DNA of 6,255 bases from Verrucomicrobiota bacterium (GCA_026397695.1 JAPLUJ010000728.1:1-6255), one strand, 5' to 3'; positions 1-6,255 are shown, counted from the stretch's first letter. Program-made: numbers and translations. The notes: a model not told the origin generated them from the letters alone.

Positions 1-1236
1 CAGGCCCAGCTTGTCCGCCCAGTAATACATGCGGTCCGGCTCGATCTTGACGTGCTTGCGCAACATGTTGCAGCCAAGTTTCTTGGTGATTTCCAGATCA
101 TACTTCAAGGCGGCATCCGTCGGTGCGGTGTGCAGACTTTCCGGCCAGAACCCCTGGTCTAACGGGCCATACTGGAACAACACCTTGTTGTTCAGGGCAA
201 GCCGGTTGACACCAGCCTCGTCCTTCAGGATGGAAATCTTGCGCATGCCGAAGTAACCGGTGAGCGCATCCGTGGCATTGCCGTCTGTTAGAGCAACCTG
301 CAGGTCATAGAGAAACGGGGAATCCGGCGACCATAACTTCGGGCTCTTGATCTTGAGGATGATCTCCTCGCCGGGCTTGCCGGTGGCGCTGGCAACGGCA
401 TTGCCTTGGTCGAGCGCGGTGATTTTCACCGTGGCATTTGCACCCGCACCAACGGCCTTGACTTTGACCTTGGCCTCCTCCTTGTCGATATCAGGAACGA
501 GGGTATAGGAGGCGATGTGGGACTTGGCGACGGGCTCCAGCCAGACGGTGCGCCAAATGCCGGAGGTGGCGGTATACATAATGCCGTGGGGCTTGAGCAC
601 CTGCTTGCCGTGCGGTTGGCCGGCATCCGTCGGATCCCACACCGAAACCACGATTTCCTGGCTGCCCTCGGGCTTCAAGGCAGCGGTGATATCCATGCTG
701 AACGGGCTGTATCCGCCGGTGTGCTTGCCGACTTCCTTGCCATTCACATGAACCACGCAGTCCCAATCCACCGCGCCGAAGTTGAGCAGCACGCGCAGGT
801 CTTTCCACGCACCGGGAATCTCCACAGTCCGACGGTACCACAGGCGCTCCGCAGGCTGGACGATATGCCCCACGCCGGACAATGCCGATTCCACCGGATA
901 GGGAACCAGAATCCGCCGCTGGAACTCGTTAGGACGGGGATCTTCTTTTGGTGCAATCGCCAGATCCCACAGGCCATTGAGGTTCAGCCAGTCCTTGCGG
1001 ACCATCTGCGGCCGTGGATACTCTGGCAGGGCGTTCTTGGGGCTGACTTCCTTGGCCCAGCGGGTCATGATGCGCCCGGAAACCGGGGCCCACTCCGCAG
1101 CTTGCGCGGCCAGCCCTCCGGCCATGACGATCACGAGTGCGAGGCATCCGATCCGCCTTTTTTGTCGAAGGACGCGGGTTCCGGCACCGCCGACCATGGC
1201 GGACGATTGATTGAATGGTGTGGGTTGCTTGTTCAT
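1..1236 (-). CDS. Secreted glycoside hydrolase family 2 protein (beta-galactosidase/beta-glucuronidase-like), N-terminal part
   Basis: This is a partial gene. It starts at ATG 1236-1234 on the minus strand and is open to base 1, giving 412 residues with no stop. Residues 24-28 (RQKRR) and the hydrophobic stretch 29-46 form a Sec signal peptide, with likely cleavage after A44-Q45-A46, so the enzyme is exported. Mature residues about 78-235 match the GH2 sugar-binding jelly-roll domain, including the WLNLNGLWD stretch near 83-91, HVNGKEVG near 162-169 and SGIWRTVWLEP near 224-234. Residues about 240-340 fit the immunoglobulin-like domain. The TIM barrel begins near 350 and includes the RKHVKIEPD stretch at 393-401. 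The catalytic acid/base and nucleophile glutamates lie beyond the window, so the substrate cannot be assigned; GH2 enzymes hydrolyse beta-galactosides, glucuronides or mannosides. An in-frame stop lies 12 codons upstream of the ATG. GTG 1263 and ATG 1197 are alternative starts, and none has a clear Shine-Dalgarno. It is divergent from ppk1. Confidence 0.88.
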   Translation of the reverse strand, partial: MNKQPTPFNQSSAMVGGAGTRVLRQKRRIGCLALVIVMAGGLAAQAAEWAPVSGRIMTRWAKEVSPKNALPEYPRPQMVRKDWLNLNGLWDLAIAPKEDPRPNEFQRRILVPYPVESALSGVGHIVQPAERLWYRRTVEIPGAWKDLRVLLNFGAVDWDCVVHVNGKEVGKHTGGYSPFSMDITAALKPEGSQEIVVSVWDPTDAGQPHGKQVLKPHGIMYTATSGIWRTVWLEPVAKSHIASYTLVPDIDKEEAKVKVKAVGAGANATVKITALDQGNAVASATGKPGEEIILKIKSPKLWSPDSPFLYDLQVALTDGNATDALTGYFGMRKISILKDEAGVNRLALNNKVLFQYGPLDQGFWPESLHTAPTDAALKYDLEITKKLGCNMLRKHVKIEPDRMYYWADKLGL

Positions 1237-1434
1237 AATGTGTCTTGTGATTCGAGGTTGCACTGAGTCTTACGCTGCGGATTCGCCAAATCCAACACAA
1301 ATCAACAAACGATAGGGCATCGTCCCGTGTTGACCCGGCAGGCCACAACCCTCAGAATGCCTGCGCCAGCAGCGCCAGTCGCGCCCCCCTACCTACCCTT
1401 ACCCTCTAGCCCGCCCCACGATCCGCCATCCTCC
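1237..1434. other. Divergent intergenic region between the GH2 gene and ppk1
   Basis: These 198 bases must hold the 5' regions of both neighbouring genes. The polyphosphate kinase reading frame stays open upstream to GTG 1327. However, the 36 extra codons are proline- and alanine-rich, look nothing like the conserved start of the family, and are better read as leader. I see no riboswitch, operator palindrome or Shine-Dalgarno in front of either start codon. Confidence 0.6.
1330..1358 (+). promoter_or_regulatory. Weak sigma70-like promoter candidate for ppk1
   Basis: TTGACC at 1330-1335 is followed, after a 17-base spacer, by CAGAAT at 1353-1358. These match the sigma70 consensus at 5/6 and 4/6 positions. 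Transcription would start near 1365, leaving a leader of about 70 bases before ATG 1435. Such matches arise easily by chance and promoter consensus in this lineage is not assured, so this is only a candidate. Confidence 0.2.
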
Positions 1435-3531
1435 ATGTCCGTTCCCTACCTCAACCGTGAAATCTCCTGGATCGAGTTCAACCAACGCGTGCTCAACGAA
1501 GCGTTGCGAGACGATCTTCCGTTGTTAGAGCGGATCAAATTCCTCGCCATCACCGCCGCCAATCTCGACGAGTTCTTCCAAGTCCGCGTCGGCGGACTGA
1601 TGGCCATGCGCCGCAGCGGATTGAAAACGGCTGATGCCTCCGGCCTGACGCCCGCGCGGAACCTCGCCGCCTTGCGCCAACGCATCCTCCAGATGATGGC
1701 CGACCAATACGCGTTGTTCCGCTACACTTTGATCCCGGCGCTGGCAAAAGCGGGCATCCAGGCCATGCAACCCGGCGATCTATCAGTCGAACAGACGGCT
1801 CAGGTCGCCGCCACCTTTGAGGATCTCATCTATCCGCTGCTCACGCCGCTCGCAGTCGATCCCGGCGAATCGCCACCGATGGTGCCGGCGCTGCAGGTCA
1901 TCGTGGCCTGCCGTCTGTTGAATCCAGATACGCAGGTCACGCGTCACGCCCTGATTCCCATCCCGGAAACCCTCGGCCGCCGCGTGCCCGTCATCAAGGA
2001 AGCAGATACCCACGCGTTTCTGCTCATCGAAGACCTTGTGGCCACCCACGCCGCACGGTTGTTTCCCGGGGAAAACGTCACCGCCACCACCGTCTTCCGC
2101 GTGACCCGCAATGGCGACATCGCCGTACAGGAACAAGACGCCATCGATCTCGCCGATGAAATGGAGGATGTGCTCAGCGCCCGCCGCTTCGCCGAAACCG
2201 TGCGACTGGAACTCCGCGCCGACGCGCCCCGCGACCTCGTCGACATGATCCAGCAGGTCACCGCCGCAGGAGTGCAGGAGATCTATCAGTCAGACGGACC
2301 GCCCGGGCTCGCGTCCTTCATGGAACTCGCGTTGCTGCCGGACTTCGATCACCTGCGCGATGCCAATTGGCCGGGCCAGATCTCGCCGGCCATCGCGCCC
2401 GGAGCATCGATGTTTGAGACCATCGCCGCGGGCGACGTGATGCTGTTCCATCCCTACGAATCCTTCGAACCGGTGCTTCGCCTGTTAGAGGAGGCCGCCG
2501 ATGATCCTGATGTTGTCGCCATCAAACAGGTTCTCTATCGGACAGCGAGAAAATCGCGGATCATCGACGCCCTCATCAGTGCCGCGGAAAACGGCAAACA
2601 CGTCACCGTGCTCATTGAGTTGAAGGCCCGCTTCGACGAAGCCCGCAACCTCGACCGCGCCGATGAATTGCAGCGTGCCGGAGCACAGATCGTTTACGGC
2701 GTGAAAGGCCTCAAGACCCACGCCAAAATCTGCATGATCATCCGCCGCGAGTCCGGCCACCTGCGCCGCTATGTCCACCTGGGTACCGGTAATTATAATG
2801 AGACGACCGCCCGACTTTACACGGATCTTTCCTACCTGACCTGCAAGCCCGAGTATGGCAATGACGCCTCGCTGTTTTTCAACGCGGTCTCCGGCAGGTC
2901 GAAACTGCTGCGTTTCCAACGCCTCGTCCCCGCGCCCACCGCAATGAAACATACGCTGTTAGACCTCATCACCGGCGAGGAGGAACGCGCGAAACAAGGG
3001 CTTCCCGCCCGCATCCTCGCCAAAGTCAACTCGTTGCAGGACCCGGATATCATCAAGGCGCTCTACAAAGCCTCCAAAGCCGGCGTCGAGATCAAACTCA
3101 ACGTCCGCGGCATCTGCTGCCTCAAACCCGGCGACCCGAAACACTCGAAAAACATCGAGGTCGTTTCCATCATCGATCGGTTCCTCGAGCACGCCCGGTT
3201 GTTCTACTTCCATCAGGGCGGCGATGCGGAAGTATATATTTCCTCCGCAGACTGGATGACGCGCAACCTCGAAAAGCGCGTCGAACTCATGATCCCGATC
3301 GAAGAACCCCCGTTGAAGCGCCGCCTGGTGCGCATGTTGGAAGCCTTCTTCCAGGACAACACCCAAGCATCCCGCCTGCTGCCCGATGGCAGTTCCCAGC
3401 GCATCGTGCGCGGCAAACGCCAAAAGACATTCCGCGCCCAGGAACTTTTCTATCAGCAGGCGCGGAATGCCGCCAAAGCCCGCGAACACGAACGCGCTAT
3501 GACCTTCGAACCCCATGTCCCGCCCGAGTAA
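1435..3531 (+). CDS. ppk1: Polyphosphate kinase (PPK1)
   Basis: This cytoplasmic or membrane-associated enzyme reversibly transfers the gamma-phosphate of ATP onto inorganic polyphosphate, serving phosphate storage and stress responses. The 698 residues from ATG 1435 are about the usual family length. The conserved N-terminus (LNREISWIEFNQRVLNEA) begins at residue 6, which decides this start over GTG 1327 and ATG 1357. The order is N domain (about 1-105), H domain (about 110-315) and two phospholipase-D-like C domains (about 320-495 and 496-680). Key residues sit six positions before their E. coli counterparts: H429 in KTHAK (the autophosphorylated His435), H586 in FLEHAR (His592), and R369 in LYRTA and R399 in KARFDE (Mg/phosphate-contacting Arg375 and Arg405). 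All are present, so the enzyme should be active. It ends in tandem TAA stops. No ppx, phoU or pst gene is adjacent, so it appears to be monocistronic. Confidence 0.97.
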   Translation: MSVPYLNREISWIEFNQRVLNEALRDDLPLLERIKFLAITAANLDEFFQVRVGGLMAMRRSGLKTADASGLTPARNLAALRQRILQMMADQYALFRYTLIPALAKAGIQAMQPGDLSVEQTAQVAATFEDLIYPLLTPLAVDPGESPPMVPALQVIVACRLLNPDTQVTRHALIPIPETLGRRVPVIKEADTHAFLLIEDLVATHAARLFPGENVTATTVFRVTRNGDIAVQEQDAIDLADEMEDVLSARRFAETVRLELRADAPRDLVDMIQQVTAAGVQEIYQSDGPPGLASFMELALLPDFDHLRDANWPGQISPAIAPGASMFETIAAGDVMLFHPYESFEPVLRLLEEAADDPDVVAIKQVLYRTARKSRIIDALISAAENGKHVTVLIELKARFDEARNLDRADELQRAGAQIVYGVKGLKTHAKICMIIRRESGHLRRYVHLGTGNYNETTARLYTDLSYLTCKPEYGNDASLFFNAVSGRSKLLRFQRLVPAPTAMKHTLLDLITGEEERAKQGLPARILAKVNSLQDPDIIKALYKASKAGVEIKLNVRGICCLKPGDPKHSKNIEVVSIIDRFLEHARLFYFHQGGDAEVYISSADWMTRNLEKRVELMIPIEEPPLKRRLVRMLEAFFQDNTQASRLLPDGSSQRIVRGKRQKTFRAQELFYQQARNAAKAREHERAMTFEPHVPPE

Positions 3532-3720
3532 TAACGACCCGGATCCACCCTTAAACGGACAAGAGACTCGCGCCAGGGAGCCTGCTCTGTAGATCCAGAC
3601 ACGGACCCACCGGATGAAGCGCTGGGTGCGCTGGGTGCGCTGGGTGGCTCTGAGGAGCGCGGTGTTGATGAAATTTCCGGCGGCCCGGACGATGCCGGCG
3701 GCTACGGAGGCAACGCCCAA
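3532..3720. other. GC-rich non-coding stretch downstream of ppk1
   Basis: No convincing gene is present on either strand. The segment contains three tandem copies of a 9-bp unit (3619-3645) and two copies of CCGGCGGC (3677-3684 and 3695-3702) separated by ten bases. On the minus strand it can be read as part of a long open frame with repeated T-Q-R triplets, but that frame continues antisense through the end of ppk1 and has no start context. I see no rho-independent terminator directly after ppk1. The texture resembles dispersed intergenic repeats, which cannot be confirmed from one copy. Confidence 0.5.
3619..3645. repeat. 9-bp tandem repeat, three exact copies (GCGCTGGGT)
   Basis: GCGCTGGGT occurs three times head to tail at 3619-3627, 3628-3636 and 3637-3645, followed by a near-copy start GGC. 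The unit is a multiple of three, so it keeps any reading frame open and lengthens spurious open frames across it. It could be slippage-prone, but no gene depends on it here. Confidence 0.9.
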
Positions 3721-3743
3721 TTGAACGCTGTCGCCTAACACAC
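3721..3743 (+). repeat. Left inverted repeat of the putative insertion sequence
   Basis: Read inward from 3721, this arm matches the reverse complement of 5491-5513 at 19 of 23 positions. The shared blocks are TGAAC, CTGTCG, CTAACA and AC. Similarity ends sharply on both sides, as expected for terminal repeats. Confidence 0.65.
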
Positions 3744-4174
3744 AGTTTTTTCGCCATGATTTTGGATCCGTACACAACCTGGTCGGGCGCTGGTTAGTTT
3801 TGATTTTTTCTCCCGCACAGTAGTTCGCATGAGCCCGATTGAGCGCGGGACGGAAGCGCCTATCGGCCCCCCCTACCGCAGCGAAGCGCCGGTAGGGGTC
3901 CTTCCCCGGGTTGCCACGGCACAAGCACTTCTGCATCTAACGAAAATTTCCGACCCCGCCACCTTGCCAGCCCCTTGCAATGCCCCTGGGTGCTGCCATC
4001 ACGGGCTTTGGCGGGACCGAATCAACGCCGCAGTCCCCCCGCGTCTGGCCATGCCCCAGGGTATCCCTAGCGCCAAATACAGGCCCTTCATGAGGATCCT
4101 TTTGCGCTTCCAAAAATCTCCTCAATGGATCATATTATTCTCTACTTATCAATGAGTTACATCTACAATCCCGC
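3744..4174. other. Left non-coding arm of the putative insertion sequence
   Basis: No supported gene lies here. The short open frames on both strands have no family resemblance or start context. The stretch includes T-rich runs at 3745-3750 and 3803-3809 and a strong hairpin at 3870-3898. An AT-rich patch follows at 4131-4150, containing TATTAT at 4133-4138, which is 5/6 to a -10 box but has no matching -35. That patch may supply the transposase promoter. The reading frame of the transposase is closed by TGA at 4091-4093 and has no ATG before 4175. Confidence 0.5.
3870..3898. other. Perfect 9-bp-stem GC-rich hairpin
   Basis: CCCCTACCG (3870-3878) pairs exactly with CGGTAGGGG (3890-3898) around an 11-base loop whose GCG...CGC can extend the fold. 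The GG and CC further out can pair imperfectly. No U-run follows on either strand, so it is not a standard terminator. It resembles a REP-type palindrome or a structural element inside the IS arm. Confidence 0.7.
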
Positions 4175-5491
4175 ATGTCAGAAACTACCGGAATCATTCC
4201 CGAAAAACCATCCAATACCACGCCCTCCCTGTTACTCGAAGACGTATTCTTCGCGCCACTTTTCCAAGCGCTTCAGGCTCCCGGAATCACCCGCGGCTGC
4301 GCCACCGTCGATGACGCCTCATTTGCCGCATTGGCCGTCCTGCGCGTGTTGGAAAACAGCAAAACCGGGCGCGACTTCATCCAAATCCACGGCATACCCA
4401 ACATCCCGGGCCTGACCCGCTCCAACTACTTCGACGGCCTGGCAAGTCCGCGCCGCCTCCAAATGTTCATCGCAATGGAACGTGAACTTCAGCGTCAACA
4501 ACTCCCCACACTGCGCGCCCACGACGACCGCCTCGCCCACTTCGGCGAACTCGATGAAATGGAAATATGGGCTGGCGACGGTCATCACATCGCCCACGCC
4601 ACTCACGATGCCCGCAACGAAAAAGGCACCTACAGCCCGGTCAACGCCATTTACAAACTCGACCTGCGCAGCGGCTGGATGCGCTTCATGGACCTCGTCC
4701 GCCCCACCGCCCGCGGACTCGAACACGAAATCACCACCCTCAAACGTCAGGACAAGCAGGAACTGCGATGCGGCGCCGCCAAAGGCTGCTCCACCATCAT
4801 GATTTACGACGCCGCCATCATCGACTTCCAATACGCCTACAACCTCAAACAAAGCAAAAGTGTCTACATCCTCACCGCCTGGAAAGACAACCTCGCCCCC
4901 ATGACCGCCATGCCGCGCGAGGTGGACCGCACCAACCCCGCCAACGCGCTCATCATCAGTGATGAAACCATCTACTTCAACAACACCCCCGGCGTCTGGC
5001 GCCGGATCACCGCCAGGTGCCCGGACAGCGAGGAAATTTACATCACCCTCATCAACCAGATGACCATTTCACCCGGCGCACTCAACCAATGCCGACGCCT
5101 GCGCTGGAACATCGAAAAAGCCTTCGACCAGCAAGAGCAGAAGCTCGACGAACGCAAAGCCTGGACCGCCAGCGAGACCGGCAAGCGCATCCAGGCCATC
5201 GCCATGAGCATCGTCCACAACCTCCTACGGCTCTTCGAAGCCAAGCTCAAAAGCGAAGAGGGCATTCAAGACACCAAAGTGATCAAAGCTTGGCAAAAAG
5301 ACCTCGCCAAGCGCACTGAAAAAGCCCGGGCCGCCGGTCGCCACTTGCCCGTAAAACTCTACCAAGCCCTTTACCGGCCCACTGAAGTGAGCCTGCAGTT
5401 CATCCGCTGGCTACGGGTAGGCCTCATGCGCCCAACCTGCTACAGGCAAGCCATAGAACAACTCCGCCCCCTCATGCTGGCCTACCTTTAG
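4175..5491 (+). CDS. IS4-like DDE transposase, full length
   Basis: The 438-residue protein would cut and rejoin the ends of its own insertion sequence. It has the layout of IS4-type DDE transposases: an N-terminal region of about 125 residues, a first acidic residue in the context WAGDGHH (D135), a second in MIYDAA (D212), a long insertion, then the C1-like signature LRWNIEKAFD with R310-x3-E314. The IS4 Y-(2)-R-(3)-E-(6)-K pattern is only partly kept: the Tyr position is R307 and the Lys position is E321, with K324 nearby. The alpha-helical tail contains IVHNLLRLFE, also typical. The frame is uninterrupted, so it could be active. ATG 4175 is the first start after the upstream stop and has only a weak ribosome site. 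The stop TAG (5489-5491) touches the right inverted repeat. Exact IS subfamily is not assigned. Confidence 0.85.
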   Translation: MSETTGIIPEKPSNTTPSLLLEDVFFAPLFQALQAPGITRGCATVDDASFAALAVLRVLENSKTGRDFIQIHGIPNIPGLTRSNYFDGLASPRRLQMFIAMERELQRQQLPTLRAHDDRLAHFGELDEMEIWAGDGHHIAHATHDARNEKGTYSPVNAIYKLDLRSGWMRFMDLVRPTARGLEHEITTLKRQDKQELRCGAAKGCSTIMIYDAAIIDFQYAYNLKQSKSVYILTAWKDNLAPMTAMPREVDRTNPANALIISDETIYFNNTPGVWRRITARCPDSEEIYITLINQMTISPGALNQCRRLRWNIEKAFDQQEQKLDERKAWTASETGKRIQAIAMSIVHNLLRLFEAKLKSEEGIQDTKVIKAWQKDLAKRTEKARAAGRHLPVKLYQALYRPTEVSLQFIRWLRVGLMRPTCYRQAIEQLRPLMLAYL

Positions 5492-5513
5492 TATGTTAGA
5501 CGACAGGGTTCAC
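5491..5513 (-). repeat. Right inverted repeat of the putative insertion sequence
   Basis: This is the partner of the 3721-3743 repeat in opposite orientation. It starts on the final base of the transposase stop codon and supplies the ATG at 5493-5495 that opens the following nuclease-remnant frame. Its end at about 5513 lies just before the first residues that resemble the DUF1016 family, consistent with an insertion boundary there. Confidence 0.65.
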
Positions 5514-5834
5514 ATCATGGCCACCCAGCTTTTCAAAGACCCCTACCTCTTCGACTTCCTTGGCACTGCCGATCCCCGCCGCGAGGCAGAGGTGGAGCAG
5601 GCTCTCGTCGATCACATCCAGAAATTCCTCATCGAACTCGGTACCGGCTTCGCCTTCGTCGGGCGGCAAGTCCGGCTCGAAGTTGGCGGTGAGGATTACC
5701 CCCTCGACCTCCTCTTCTACCACCTCAAGCTCCGCCGCTATGTCGTCATCGAACTGAAAGCCCGCCGTATCCGCAGGCGAGAACCCCAAATGATTTATTT
5801 ATCTCAGGAATGGCATCTTGTTTTCGTTGTGTAG
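5493..5834 (+). pseudogene. Remnant of a DUF1016/YhcG-family PD-(D/E)XK nuclease, truncated at both ends
   Basis: This 113-residue frame carries the first half of the DUF1016 C-terminal nuclease domain. From about residue 10, KDPYLFDFLG (15-24), then E33-x-E35, LIELGTGFAFVGRQ (46-59) and LDLLFYH (71-77) with VVIELK (84-89) are family hallmarks. D72 and E87-x-K89 form the PD-(D/E)XK core. The family normally has a DUF1016_N domain of well over 100 residues before this and continues after E-x-K with a G-x-F-x-P-E-Y...GKMNFYL stretch. Here both are missing: the front is cut at the insertion-sequence end, and after about residue 90 the sequence turns into unrelated R-rich and antisense-derived residues. 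The first eight codons come from the inverted repeat. Intact relatives are predicted nucleases often near restriction-modification and other defence loci. A folded, active product is unlikely. Confidence 0.85.
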
Positions 5835-6245
5835 CAATACCATTGGTGATTTGAAAAAATTGGTCGCAGCCTTGGGCAGAATACTAGCAGCGATTGCACG
5901 GGGAAATTTTCCATCGACCGTGAAACAAGATTCATCGATAGTATCTGCGATATTCTCCAAGCCGACAGGCGGTGGGGGGAACTTGCCCGCATCATTCAGT
6001 AATTTGAACGTAGAATTCAGTATGGCTGCCAGTGCAGCCTGTTCAATCCTAACCGTGGCCGGAGTATGGAACCGCAGGTATGCCATGTAGGAGCAAACCG
6101 TGAATTTAGCATCAATATACGCCTCCGAGGAGACTTCGGCAGCCGATGCCAGAATCCTGATGCGGTCATTCCAGTTATTTTCTATGGGCGCTAGGAAATC
6201 TTCGATTGCTCTGTCCTTCTGCAAGAAACGATTGTCATAACCTCC
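5799..6245 (-). pseudogene. Fragment resembling a DUF4238-family protein
   Basis: The minus-strand frame is open from 6245 to stop TAA 5799-5801. Its only early start is TTG 6224 (141 residues) with no properly spaced ribosome site, and the first in-frame ATG is at residue 47. The sequence FLAPIENNWNDRIRIL followed by YMAYLRFHTPA resembles the DUF4238 pattern of an EkiE-like helix and an FiAlqllRtP-like stretch. The end, MVLLHNENKMPFL, resembles the segment that in this family leads into a TSDNP motif, but here it is followed by R and a stop. The N-terminal H-H-x-P region is also absent. Just upstream, TGA 6246-6248 closes the frame while the other frames carry KELRRL or RTEEV, so a one-base frameshift is plausible. 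Base composition is clearly lower in GC than ppk1, suggesting separate origin. DUF4238 function is unknown. Family assignment is from memory of the pattern and moderate. Confidence 0.5.
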
Positions 6246-6255
6246 TCAGTTCTTT

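Larger units (their letters stand above)
3721..5513 (+). mobile_element. Probable IS4-like insertion sequence bounded by imperfect 23-bp inverted repeats
   Basis: The element is defined by an inverted repeat at 3721-3743 and 5491-5513 that encloses a single DDE transposase gene. The right repeat begins at the last base of the transposase stop codon, the compact layout typical of insertion sequences. The left arm is unusual: about 430 non-coding bases separate the left repeat from the transposase start, giving about 1.79 kb in all. I see no clear target-site duplication (left flank ends CGCCCAA, right flank begins ATCATGG). The nuclease gene interrupted on the right does not resume on the left, so flanking DNA has been deleted or rearranged, or the true left end lies closer to the transposase. 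The transposase is well supported; the exact left boundary is inference. Confidence 0.6.

Noticed and set aside
406..1266. 286-residue plus-strand open frame
   Set aside because: It is antisense to the GH2 gene, has no recognisable domains, and arises from the high-GC codon pattern of the real minus-strand gene.
1327..1434. Upstream GTG extension of polyphosphate kinase by 36 codons
   Set aside because: The extension is proline-rich and not conserved; family homology begins right after ATG 1435, which gives the standard length.
2959..3936. 325-residue minus-strand open frame
   Set aside because: It runs antisense through the conserved end of ppk1 and then through repeat-rich non-coding DNA. 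Its T-Q-R repeats come from the 9-bp tandem repeat.
3829..4155. 108-residue plus-strand open frame before the transposase
   Set aside because: It has no family resemblance, is biased in composition, crosses the hairpin, and shows no ribosome site.
4125..4415. 96-residue plus-strand frame overlapping the transposase start, considered as a frameshifted orfA
   Set aside because: The transposase is complete in one frame from 4175 with all three acidic residues. The overlapping frame is low-complexity and needs no programmed shift.
3733..5501. Integron attC-like cores (GCCTAAC at 3733-3739, GTTAGAC at 5495-5501)
   Set aside because: They fit the RYYYAAC/GTTRRRY core consensus, but they are about 1.75 kb apart, lack the paired inner boxes of an attC, and no integrase is visible. 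Terminal repeats of the IS explain them better.
5775..5795. GAGAACCCC near 5780 as a third copy of the IS end (GTGAACCCT)
   Set aside because: Only about seven bases match, with no CTGTCG or CTAACA block following; this is within chance.
5818..6090. 90-residue plus-strand open frame
   Set aside because: It is antisense to the DUF4238-like fragment, which has the recognisable protein pattern on the minus strand.

Overview
The window looks like chromosomal sequence from a moderately high-GC bacterium. A Verrucomicrobiota-type or related PVC organism is my best guess. The guess rests on a secreted family-2 glycoside hydrolase of the kind common there, weak or absent Shine-Dalgarno sequences, and IS-rich, repeat-littered intergenic DNA. 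No rRNA or other firm taxonomic marker is present, so this is inference.

The left half (1-3531) is ordinary and intact. A secreted glycoside hydrolase family 2 enzyme runs leftward from 1236 and leaves the window, so only its N-terminal 412 residues are seen. It is divergent from a complete polyphosphate kinase gene (ppk1, 1435-3531), in which all four signature catalytic residues are recognisable at a constant offset from the E. coli enzyme. The two genes share a 198-base intergenic region but have no obvious functional link.

The right half (3532-6255) is accessory DNA. A GC-rich non-coding stretch with a 9-bp triplet repeat and a strong hairpin leads to an apparently intact IS4-like DDE transposase (4175-5491). 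A 19/23-matching inverted repeat at 3721-3743 and 5491-5513 brackets the transposase and probably marks the ends of the insertion sequence. Immediately beyond the right end lies a DUF1016/YhcG-type PD-(D/E)XK nuclease that has lost its N-terminal domain. Its homology stops just after the catalytic E-x-K. Tail-to-tail with it is a lower-GC fragment resembling DUF4238 proteins, which stops just before the point where that family's conserved C-terminal motif should begin and appears to carry a frameshift near the window's right edge.

Read together, the right half is a small graveyard of transferred genes assembled or damaged by transposition. I found no convincing new multi-gene system. The points most worth checking are the IS boundaries, the one-base gap between the transposase stop and the start codon of the nuclease remnant, and the scar between the two gene fragments.
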